A stretch of 64,000 bases of DNA. It comes from Bacillus safensis FO-36b (GTDB taxonomy: Bacteria; Bacillota; Bacilli; Bacillales; Bacillaceae). Made by a program: the position numbers and the translations under genes. The notes under the pieces are model-generated. The model did no database searches and was not told the origin of the DNA. It saw only the letters and a program-made list of their open reading frames with translations. Where the stretch lies: NCBI RefSeq assembly GCF_000691165.1, contig NZ_ASJD01000001.1, positions 310,001 through 374,000 of the forward strand, given 5' to 3'. This document shows positions 50,909 through 57,942 of the stretch, piece by piece. Every line of letters begins with the position of its first letter. Position 1 is the stretch's first letter.

Positions 50909-51070
50909 ATGTCGATGTCACCATATATGAGATTTCCGTCTGTGGGGCACGGGTATGCATCTATTCCGCATTCCTTAAAGCACGGATACGGCAATCCATA
51001 CCGCATGCAAAGAGAGCAAGAGGAAATGCTCAGACGTTATATGTATCAGTACCGGACTTATTGGTATTAA
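50909..51070 (+). CDS. Tyr/Gly/His-rich small protein (53 aa), coat-like
   Basis: A 53-codon frame from MSMSPYMRFPSVGHGYASIP to ...YQYRTYWY, with GAGGTGATC 9 bp upstream. It has nine or more Tyr and several Gly and His, a composition common in small spore-coat proteins. A longer frame starting 4 bp earlier reads a less plausible product and has worse spacing. It ends at a shared terminator. Confidence 0.55.
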   Translation: MSMSPYMRFPSVGHGYASIPHSLKHGYGNPYRMQREQEEMLRRYMYQYRTYWY

Positions 51071-51072
51071 AG

Positions 51073-51110
51073 AAAAGGAGCAGGAAACCATGACGTTTCC
51101 TGCTCCTTTT
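51073..51110. terminator. Bidirectional terminator between convergent micro-genes
   Basis: A 15-bp perfect stem AAAAGGAGCAGGAAA / TTTCCTGCTCCTTTT. Confidence 0.9.
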
Positions 51111-51113
51111 ACG

Positions 51114-51239
51114 TTAGCAAATCCAGCTTGCACCAATGATGATCAACAAAATGAACAGTACAACAAGCAATGCGAATCCGCCTGCAAAACCGCCACCGTA
51201 GCCACCGCAGTAGCCTCCAGAATAACCGCCAAAGCCCAT
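51114..51239 (-). CDS. YjcZ-type glycine-rich sporulation protein (41 aa)
   Basis: On the minus strand, MGFGGYSGGYCGGYGGGFAG begins a 41-aa protein whose second half is one hydrophobic helix (ALLVVLFILLIIIGASW). This Gly/Tyr-rich head plus membrane tail is the YjcZ/SscA-like type made during sporulation. AAAGGTGGTGC lies upstream of the ATG. Too short for usual gene-length cut-offs. Confidence 0.8.
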   Translation of the reverse strand: MGFGGYSGGYCGGYGGGFAGGFALLVVLFILLIIIGASWIC

Positions 51240-51367
51240 AATCTAGCACCACCTTTATCTAATCAAGATACATTTATAAATTATGCAGCTCATGCAGAAA
51301 ACGAAATCAATCTGAGCACAAATAATGAAAACGCCTATTTAGGTTAAAAAATAATTTTCACTTTCTG

Positions 51368-51393
51368 CGAAACATTTTCTGAAAAGGAGCGTC
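51368..51393 (+). promoter_or_regulatory. ECF-sigma-type promoter (SigM/SigW/SigX class)
   Basis: CGAAAC (51368-51373), a 16-bp spacer and CGTC (51390-51393) match the consensus TGAAAC-N16-CGTC. The near-palindrome AATTAGGAC-tag-GTCTTAATT follows at 51410-51430 in the leader. Confidence 0.65.
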
Positions 51394-51508
51394 TTATAAA
51401 AGACAAATAAATTAGGACTAGGTCTTAATTTTTGTTAGGTGAGAGCCGATATGAAAAGTAAGAAAATTTGTAAATAGTTTATTTACTGGTGAAAAGCAGG
51501 TGTTAACA

Positions 51509-52111
51509 TTGATTCAAAGCTGGATTGGAAAACAAATGAGGGAACCAAAAGGCTTGTTCTCAAAATGGGTTGCCCGCTATATGGAAAAAAATCATCATAA
51601 TATCAATGAATGGACGCTTCAACTCTTAAATATACAAGAAAATGACCGAATTTTAGAAATTGGGACTGGAAGAGGCATCACCTTATCAAAGGTAGCTGAA
51701 AAACTTGACCGCGGAAAAGTATATGGAGTGGATGCCTCTCGTCATATGATTAAATATGCAAAAAGAAAACATAAGAAGCTTGCGGAACAGGACAAAGCCG
51801 TTATTACGCTTGGTAAGGCTGAGCAATTACCTTTTGAAGACAGATCATTCAATAAATTATTTACGGTGCAGACAATCTATTACTTGAAGGATATTGAGCA
51901 AGTCATGAAGGAAGTGTACCGCGTCCTTCAAGTGGATGGAGAAGTATTTTTATCCTTCCAAAAGCAGGAGCTGATCAACGAACAAAAACGGTCAACATCT
52001 TTTTCATCGTACAGTGAAGAAGAGATCAGCCGTCTGTTTTCAGCATATCACTTTAGAGAAGTCTCGGTTTATCACTATGATACATACATCTGTATCAAAG
52101 CCTTAAAATGA
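51509..52111 (+). CDS. yrhH: SAM-dependent methyltransferase, YrhH-like
   Basis: A 200-aa class I methyltransferase with the SAM motif ILEIGTGRGITLSKVAE (about residues 46-62) and GKAEQLPFEDRSFNKLF. TTG 51509 gives MIQSWIGKQMREP; an in-frame GTG three codons earlier is within the likely ribosome binding region CAGGTG. B. subtilis yrhH, in the same region, is controlled by extracytoplasmic-function sigma factors, and an ECF-type promoter is seen here too. The substrate is unknown; a lipid or envelope role is possible. Confidence 0.7.
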   Translation: MIQSWIGKQMREPKGLFSKWVARYMEKNHHNINEWTLQLLNIQENDRILEIGTGRGITLSKVAEKLDRGKVYGVDASRHMIKYAKRKHKKLAEQDKAVITLGKAEQLPFEDRSFNKLFTVQTIYYLKDIEQVMKEVYRVLQVDGEVFLSFQKQELINEQKRSTSFSSYSEEEISRLFSAYHFREVSVYHYDTYICIKALK

Positions 52112-52144
52112 TGAAAATATTTCCCAGGTAATGAACAAGCACTC

Positions 52145-52217
52145 AAAAAAGAGACTCTTTGTCAGAGGAGCCTCTTTGCCTGCAATAAAAAAAGGCTCTT
52201 CATCAGAAGAGCCTTTT
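52145..52217 (+). terminator. Two consecutive terminator hairpins after the YrhH-like gene
   Basis: AAAGAGACTCT/AGAGGAGCCTCTTT (52147-52176) and AAAAGGCTCTT/AAGAGCCTTTT (52190-52217). Confidence 0.75.
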
Positions 52218-52512
52218 GTATGTGATATAGGCGCCAGCCAGGTGTGTAAGGAATGATAGTATATATAAGGAATTTGTTTGTCGATTAAGGATACCTGTCT
52301 GGCTTATTTCTTATATCGACACCGTTCTGCAAAAGTTTAGCTTTTTTTTCAATATTTTCTTTTTTATTTCACTGGAAGACACATTTTTCTTTCTCACGTA
52401 GACATGTATCTCCTTCTTTTTCACATAATTTGCTGTTTGAAGAAGGGAATTGCTTAAGAAATAGAGAAAATTGTAGAGACTTCATTTTTAAACAAAAGGG
52501 AGGAATGAAATC
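52218..52512. other. Gap before the formaldehyde dehydrogenase gene
   Basis: No gene seen. Two imperfect inverted repeats, AGCCAG (52236)/CTGGCT (52299) and ATATAAGGAA (52262)/TTTCTTATAT (52307), could fold the first 90 bp. A T-rich tract follows and the ribosome binding site AAAGGGAGG stands before 52513. I find no clear sigma-A promoter. Confidence 0.5.
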
Positions 52513-53727
52513 ATGTCGGGAAACAAAGGTGTCGTTTATAAAGGAGCAGGAAAAGTAGCAGTTGAGGATATTGGATACCCTGATTTGGTCTTAAAAGACG
52601 GCCCGGGTGTACCTAAAGCCAATGTGGGACGCAAATGTGAGCATGGCGTCATTTTAAAAGTAGTGACGACGAATATTTGCGGAAGTGATCAGCACATGGT
52701 GAGAGGGCGTACGACTGCACCTGAAGGACTTGTCCTTGGTCATGAAATTACAGGTGAAGTCGTGGAAGTTGGGCGAGATGTGGAGTTTATTCAAAAAGGA
52801 GATCTCGTGTCCGTTCCGTTTAATATTGCATGCGGACGCTGCGTCATGTGTAAGGAACAAAAAACCCATGTGTGCTTAAATGTAAACCCGGACCGCCCAG
52901 GCTCTGCCTATGGATATGTAGATATGGGCGGATGGGTTGGCGGCCAATCCGAGTATGTCATGGTTCCATATGCAGATTTTCAACTGCTCAAATTTCCAGA
53001 CAAAGATCAAGCGATGGAAAAAATACTTGATCTCACGATGCTTTCCGATATTTTCCCGACAGGTTTTCATGGTGCTTATACGGCTGGAGTAAAGCCTGGT
53101 TCGACCGTATATATTGCAGGTGCTGGGCCAGTAGGTCTTGCAGCAGCACATTCGGCTCAGCTTCTTGGCGCATCTGCTGTGATTGTTGGAGATCTGAATG
53201 AGCAAAGACTGGAACAGGCAAGAAGCTTCGGCTGCGAGACGATCAATTTACGAAAACACGATCGAATCGGCGAGCAAATCACACATATTTTAGGAGAGCC
53301 AGAAGTTGATTGTGCCGTCGATTGTGTCGGCTTTGAAGCTTCGGGTCATGGAGATCAGGGAGAAGCACCAGCAACCGTTTTAAATACAATTATGGATATT
53401 ACCAAAGTTGGCGGCAAACTTGGAATTCCAGGGCTTTACGTCACAGAAGATCCAGGAGCAGTGGATGCCGATGCAAAAGTCGGTTCTCTGAAAGTACGAA
53501 TTGGACTTGGCTGGGCGAAGGCTCATACCTTTGTGACAGGCCAAACCCCTGTTATGCAATATCAACGCAGTCTAATGAAATCCATTTTAAGCGGAAGAGC
53601 ACAGATCGCCAAAGCCGTCAATGCAACCGTCATCGACCTTGATCAAGCCCCTAAAGGATATAGTGACTTTGATTCGGGTGTGGCGAAGAAATTTGTGATT
53701 GACCCGCACGGAATGCTACCTCGATAA
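52513..53727 (+). CDS. Zinc-dependent formaldehyde dehydrogenase-like enzyme (glutathione-independent type)
   Basis: This 404-aa medium-chain dehydrogenase resembles Pseudomonas FdhA, which oxidises formaldehyde with NAD+ without glutathione. Catalytic zinc ligands are in NICGSDQH (about 55-62) and LGHEITGE (His about 77). The structural zinc cluster is CGRCVMCKEQKTHVC. The Rossmann motif is VYIAGAGPVGLAAAHSAQLLGA. The insertion around residues 270-310 with a DPGAVDADAK stretch is typical of this subgroup. AAAGGGAGG precedes the ATG. Substrate is inferred from the family. Confidence 0.85.
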   Translation: MSGNKGVVYKGAGKVAVEDIGYPDLVLKDGPGVPKANVGRKCEHGVILKVVTTNICGSDQHMVRGRTTAPEGLVLGHEITGEVVEVGRDVEFIQKGDLVSVPFNIACGRCVMCKEQKTHVCLNVNPDRPGSAYGYVDMGGWVGGQSEYVMVPYADFQLLKFPDKDQAMEKILDLTMLSDIFPTGFHGAYTAGVKPGSTVYIAGAGPVGLAAAHSAQLLGASAVIVGDLNEQRLEQARSFGCETINLRKHDRIGEQITHILGEPEVDCAVDCVGFEASGHGDQGEAPATVLNTIMDITKVGGKLGIPGLYVTEDPGAVDADAKVGSLKVRIGLGWAKAHTFVTGQTPVMQYQRSLMKSILSGRAQIAKAVNATVIDLDQAPKGYSDFDSGVAKKFVIDPHGMLPR

Positions 53728-53738
53728 ATTTTTAACAT

Positions 53739-53776
53739 GAAAGGAGCCGCTCAATAAAATGGGACGGCTCTTTATT
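53739..53776 (+). terminator. Terminator after the formaldehyde dehydrogenase gene (original copy)
   Basis: AAAGGAGCCG / CGGCTCTTT with TTATTG after. A near-identical copy lies at 54703-54742. Confidence 0.8.
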
Positions 53777-53812
53777 GTGGAAAATCCAATCTATTTCAAA
53801 GGGGAGGATCAG

Positions 53813-54586
53813 ATGAATTCAGATCAGGCCAAAAAAAGAGTGGTAGAACAATTTGGGAGAAATGCAGAAAAGTATGTGACGAGTCAAACTCATGCAAAGG
53901 GAGCAGACCTGGATCTAATTGTTGAATGGGCAGCCCCAGAAGAAAGCTGGGTCGTACTCGATATAGCAACTGGTGGCGGGCATACCGCAAAAGCACTGGC
54001 TCCATATGTGAATCAAGTGTTTGCGACGGATTTAACAAAAGAGATGCTTTCTCATACATCACTTCATTTAAAAGCGTATCCACAAATTTTTTATGTAGTA
54101 GCGGATGCGGAAAACCTTCCTTTTTTAGATGGCACATTTGATATGGTCACATGCCGAATTGCAGCACACCATTTCCCGAACCCTGAACAGTTTGCCAAAG
54201 AGGCATCTCGTGTATTAAAGTCAAATGGTCTGTTTTTCTTTATTGATAATGTTTCGCCAAATGATGAAGAGCTTGCACTATTTATCAATGAGCTGGAAAG
54301 ATTGAGAGACCCAAGTCATGTGTCCTGTCTATCTACAGAACAATGGCGGGAATTGTTTTATAAAGAGGGAATAAAAGAAGTAAGATCAATGGAACGAAAA
54401 AAACGTTACCCTTTTCAAGAATGGGTCAAGCGAACAACGAAAACTTTAAAGGAAGAAGAGATCGTTACAAAATACATGTTAGATGCTAACGAGAAAATAA
54501 AGCAATATTATAGATTGAACATGACAGAGGATCAGATAGAATCAATAGAGGTGGATGACTGGATTGTTCTTTTCAGGAAAGAATAA
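53813..54586 (+). CDS. SAM-dependent methyltransferase (Methyltransf_11 type)
   Basis: A 257-aa class I methyltransferase with the SAM motif VVLDIATGGGHTAKALAP (about residues 46-63), the acidic loop ATDLTKEML and the post-motif ADAENLPFLDGTFDMVTCR. The ATG at 53813 has GGGGAGGATCAG upstream; the frame extends further 5' but runs through the terminator of the preceding gene. Substrate unknown. Not recognised from B. subtilis in this place. Confidence 0.8.
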   Translation: MNSDQAKKRVVEQFGRNAEKYVTSQTHAKGADLDLIVEWAAPEESWVVLDIATGGGHTAKALAPYVNQVFATDLTKEMLSHTSLHLKAYPQIFYVVADAENLPFLDGTFDMVTCRIAAHHFPNPEQFAKEASRVLKSNGLFFFIDNVSPNDEELALFINELERLRDPSHVSCLSTEQWRELFYKEGIKEVRSMERKKRYPFQEWVKRTTKTLKEEEIVTKYMLDANEKIKQYYRLNMTEDQIESIEVDDWIVLFRKE

Positions 54587-54627
54587 AATTAAATTATTCA
54601 TACCAGTCATAGAAAGGAATCAATCAT

Positions 54628-54684
54628 ATGCTGCATTTTCAAGGAAAAACCGTCATCATCACAGGCGCAGCCAATGGTATTGGT
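54628..54684 (+). pseudogene. Truncated 5' fragment of a short-chain dehydrogenase gene
   Basis: ATG 54628 begins MLHFQGKTVIITGAANGIG, nearly the same as the start of the intact gene at 57943 (MLLFQHKTVIVTGAANGIG). Nucleotide identity is high up to GGTATTGGT (54684). It then breaks off into a copy of the 3' end of the formaldehyde dehydrogenase gene. AGAAAGGAATC upstream is a plausible old ribosome binding site. Confidence 0.85.
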
Positions 54685-54685
54685 T

Positions 54686-54744
54686 TCTCGATAAATGTTA
54701 ACAATAAAGAGCCGCTCCATAAATGGGACGGCTCTTTATTGTGT
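54686..54744 (+). repeat. Duplicate of the formaldehyde dehydrogenase gene end plus terminator
   Basis: CTCGATAAAT...GGGACGGCTCTTTATTGTG repeats 53720-53778. The stem AATAAAGAGCCG / CGGCTCTTTATT (54703-54740) is better than the original. The match begins exactly where the SDR fragment stops. Confidence 0.8.
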
Positions 54745-55060
54745 AATTCACATTGAATATACAATACATATCAACGAAAGTTATACTTTCTAAGGTTTCT
54801 TCATAAGGTCCTTGATGATAAATAATCTCATAGAACCCAGCTGGTTTCATTCTTGCTGACGGTCATATAGGCGACAAATAGGCAGCTCACTTCTCCAGAC
54901 TCCTCATTTAAGTCATCTCTTTTTGCATACACAGTAATGTATTTTAACCCCAAGTTTTTTTAAAAAATGGCGTAGATTGCTCGTAAAGTTTCTCCGTTGG
55001 TACCGACCAACCTATTTTCTCGTCGCTTTACATAAGAGGTTTAGCTGATAATTATTTCTT
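54745..55060 (-). pseudogene. Decayed gene remnant, possibly an effector-binding-domain protein
   Basis: On the minus strand, peptide pieces in different frames line up in order: IGWSVPTEKLYEQSTPFFKK, then LGLKYITVYAKRDDLNEESG...VSCLFVAYMTVSKNE, then PAGFYEIIYHQGPYEETLES. Frameshifts occur near 54965 and 54845. The last piece resembles the conserved strand of MerR/AraC-type effector-binding (GyrI-like) domains. No start or ribosome binding site remains. Identification is tentative. The following 250 bp up to 55308 hold nothing I recognise. Confidence 0.45.
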
Positions 55061-55308
55061 CGAATATATTTTTCATTTCTTTCTTTACTCTAGAGTTACT
55101 CCATACCTTACACTATTTCTTGTGATTAACATGACCTAACATTCGAGCACTACTAACTTGGCTTGGTAAATGGTTGGGTTTCTCAATGAAATGGAGTAAT
55201 AAGGCGGAAGGTTGGATTCGAAAATACGGAGTCTAGGCCATTATAGTGAGCTATTTTTAACAGTTGGTCGAATATTTTAATCAGTTTAAAAGAAAGGGTT
55301 TTTTAGAA

Positions 55309-55872
55309 ATGACAAAACTAAATCAACAAATGACGTTAGCACCTGTACCGCAGGACGAGCTAGCAACATTTAAGGCAGAATTACAAGAGGCATTTACGAA
55401 AGGGTTACAAGATCGTTTTACAGATGCGGAAGATCCGGCAGAAATGGGACCAATCCCGTCTGAGGAAGATTTCAATCATTCACTTACTGCTAAAGAATCG
55501 GTTGTACGTCAACTTTTACTAAACGCCGAAAGAATTGGTGGTGTCGTATTGAAAATGAATAACGAAACCCAGCGAAACGAAGTGGACTTCCTGTATACAA
55601 GGGCAAATGCACATGGCAAAGGTCTTGGAACTAAAATGTGGGAAGCGATAGAAGCAGCGTTCCCAGAGACGAAGGTTTGGGAGCTGCACACACCATATTT
55701 TGAAAAGCGTAATATTCATTTTTACGTGAATAAATGCGGCTTTAAAATTGTTGAGTTTTATCACCAAGGCAACCCAGGACCTAATGTAGAAGGCAAAGAG
55801 CCGGAATCGGATGAAGAGTATGAGTTTTTCCGTTTTGAAAAGGTCATGACGAAAGTGAGCAGTGAATCATAA
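55309..55872 (+). CDS. GNAT-family N-acetyltransferase
   Basis: A 187-aa GNAT protein. The acetyl-CoA motif region is VDFLYTRANAHGKGLGTKMWEAIEAAF (core residues about 102-128, with the Q/RxxGxG/A-like HGKGLG), followed by WELHTPYFEKRNIHFYVNKCGFK. GAAAGGG precedes the ATG at 55309. Its TAA overlaps the ATG of the ABC exporter gene (TAATG), so the two are coupled. Substrate unknown; a drug or peptide modification role would fit the exporter. Confidence 0.8.
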   Translation: MTKLNQQMTLAPVPQDELATFKAELQEAFTKGLQDRFTDAEDPAEMGPIPSEEDFNHSLTAKESVVRQLLLNAERIGGVVLKMNNETQRNEVDFLYTRANAHGKGLGTKMWEAIEAAFPETKVWELHTPYFEKRNIHFYVNKCGFKIVEFYHQGNPGPNVEGKEPESDEEYEFFRFEKVMTKVSSES

Positions 55873-57590
55873 TGCAAGGGAAAATCTCACAGCTTTGGAT
55901 TTTGATGAAGCGCAGTCAGATGGCGAATAGTCAATTAGTTCTTTTATTTTTTATAAGTATCGTAGAGGTGGCAGCAGGACTTGCTGTGCCACTACTCACA
56001 ATGAAGCTTATTAACCAAATTTCAGATACTGGTTTTGCATTAACGTCACTCTTACCAGTCATTGGTGTTTTAATTGTACAGGCGATGCTTAGTGCGGTTA
56101 CATTTTATATGATGCGTCGTTTAGGTGAAGGAATTGTCGCGAATTTACGAACAGAAGTATGGGCGCATATGCTGCATTTACGATTAACATATTACGATGC
56201 ACATGAATCTGGCGAAACGATGAGTCGAATTACGCAGGATACAAACGTCGTAAAGGAGTTTGTAACGGAAAAGCTCGTATCGTTTGTATCGGGGCTTTTT
56301 GCGATACTTGGTGCAATCGTTGTTTTACTGTGGATTGACTGGAAAATGACGCTGCTGCTACTGATCGCCGTACCACTCACAATTTTTGTGACGTATCCGC
56401 TAGGAGAAAAAATGTACGCGATTTCGAAAGCCAATCAAGATGAGTTGGCAGGATTTGGCGGACGATTAGGGAGAATTTTAACAAACATTCGCCTTGTGAA
56501 AGCTTCGCAAACAGAGCAGCAAGAGCTAGCAGGCGGAGAAAAGCAAATTAAGCAGCTGTACAAGTACGGATTAAAAGAAGCAAAAATTGTTGCGATTCTT
56601 TCACCACTTATGACGCTGCTCATGATGGTTGTGATCATTGCGATTTTTGGGTATGGCGGTTCACAGGTTGCTTCAGGTGCCATTAGTTCTGGCGAGCTTG
56701 TGGCAATCATGATTTATTTAGTACAAATTATTATGCCATTTACACAAATGGCGACATTCTTTACTGATTTACAAAAAACACTTGGCGCAACAGAGCGTAT
56801 TGTCGAGGCTCTAGATGAGAAGCGTGAAGTCCAAGACGGTAAACCGGTAACTGCTGCGTCACAGCCGATTCAATTTGAAAATGTGTCGTTTAAGTACAAC
56901 GAAAAGTACGTGTTAAAAGGTATGACGTTTACGTTAAAGCCAAATGAAACAACGGCCTTTGTCAGCCGAAGTGGTGGCGGGAAAACGACCATGTTCTCCC
57001 TTATTGAACGTTTTTATGATGTGTCATCAGGTGCGATATTGTATGGCAAAGAAAACATTGAGCAATTTAATTTAACAGAGTGGCGTGGGCTGTTTGGCTA
57101 TGTAAGTCAAAATGCACCGTTATTAAACGGAACGATTCGTGACAACGTCATGTACGGGACGAATGGAGCAAGTGAACAAGAGGTACTTGCCGCATTAAAA
57201 GCAGCCTATGCCTATGATTTTGTCATGCAGCTGGATAAACGCCTCGATACAGAGGTTGGTGAAGGAGGTATTAAGCTTTCGGGTGGTCAAAAACAGCGTA
57301 TTGCGATTGCTCGTGCGATTTTACGAAATCCGAGAATCCTATTACTTGATGAGGCGACATCGAACTTAGATAACGAATCAGAGCGTGAAGTGCAGCTTGC
57401 TCTTCAAGCGTTAACGAAAAACCGGATGACCATCATCATCGCCCATCGTTTATCCACGATTACAAGTGCAGACCAAATCCTTGTCTTTGAAGATGGACGC
57501 TTGTCAGGTCAAGGCACACATGAAGAATTACAAAAAACACATCCGTATTATCAACAGCTTTGGCAAAATGGTCGTTTAACTGAAGATTAA
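55872..57590 (+). CDS. ABC exporter, fused membrane and ATPase domains (BmrA/LmrA-like), altered Walker A
   Basis: A 572-aa half transporter expected to work as a dimer. Six membrane helices occupy residues about 20-300. The ATPase domain has the signature LSGGQKQR, Walker B ILLLDEATSNLD, and H-loop IIAHRLS. Walker A reads SRSGGGKTT at residues 365-373, so the first glycine of GxxGxGK[ST] is serine; the codon AGC (56964-56966) is one transition from GGC. Everything else looks intact. It follows the acetyltransferase with a 1-bp overlap. Confidence 0.88.
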   Translation: MQGKISQLWILMKRSQMANSQLVLLFFISIVEVAAGLAVPLLTMKLINQISDTGFALTSLLPVIGVLIVQAMLSAVTFYMMRRLGEGIVANLRTEVWAHMLHLRLTYYDAHESGETMSRITQDTNVVKEFVTEKLVSFVSGLFAILGAIVVLLWIDWKMTLLLLIAVPLTIFVTYPLGEKMYAISKANQDELAGFGGRLGRILTNIRLVKASQTEQQELAGGEKQIKQLYKYGLKEAKIVAILSPLMTLLMMVVIIAIFGYGGSQVASGAISSGELVAIMIYLVQIIMPFTQMATFFTDLQKTLGATERIVEALDEKREVQDGKPVTAASQPIQFENVSFKYNEKYVLKGMTFTLKPNETTAFVSRSGGGKTTMFSLIERFYDVSSGAILYGKENIEQFNLTEWRGLFGYVSQNAPLLNGTIRDNVMYGTNGASEQEVLAALKAAYAYDFVMQLDKRLDTEVGEGGIKLSGGQKQRIAIARAILRNPRILLLDEATSNLDNESEREVQLALQALTKNRMTIIIAHRLSTITSADQILVFEDGRLSGQGTHEELQKTHPYYQQLWQNGRLTED

Positions 57591-57720
57591 ACGAAAATGT
57601 TTAGAGTCAGTTGCTTTCGTTTATTCTTTGAAAGTAAAGACGTTAAAAAAACGAATGAAATGGAAATGGGACAGAACAACATTCTACTTCCTAAATCTTA
57701 ATCATTTTATATATTCAATT
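57591..57720. other. Gap after the ABC exporter gene
   Basis: AT-rich sequence with a weak AAACGAAA / TTTCGTTT inverted repeat at 57590-57633 that may end the upstream transcript. No gene seen. Confidence 0.4.
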
Positions 57721-57721
57721 A

Positions 57722-57858
57722 GATTCTAAATAACAACAAATCAAGAGATGGACGACCTTTGATTTCGCTATAATACGTTTTTACTTTATCTACGATAAAT
57801 GAAAAATCAATTACTGCTCAATTTTACGAAGCAGGTGATCCTTTTTGATCAGTTGATC
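57722..57858 (-). mobile_element. Remnant of an IS1182-family transposase
   Basis: Read on the minus strand, LDQLIKKDHLLRKIEQ is followed, after one frameshift, by IDFSFIVDKVKTYYSEIKG and RPSLDLLLFRI. This matches the conserved N-terminal stretch of IS1182-type transposases (DHLLRKI..IDFSFI...YYxExxGRPSxD). No start, end or terminal inverted repeat is visible. Only about 45 residues remain. Confidence 0.75.
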
Positions 57859-57942
57859 TAGTCATACAAATTCAGCTTTGTGCCGAGATTCCTCAAAATG
57901 ATATGATAGACGACAACATCTCATGGAGAAAGGATTGGATGA

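Noticed and set aside
50905-51093. 62-codon plus-strand frame starting ATGAATGTCGAT
   Set aside because: It overlaps the better-supported 53-codon frame at 50909, which has the proper ribosome binding spacing and a coat-like composition; it also runs into the terminator stem.
51090-51347. 85-codon plus-strand frame
   Set aside because: It is antisense to the convincing YjcZ-type gene on the minus strand (51114-51239) and starts inside the terminator.
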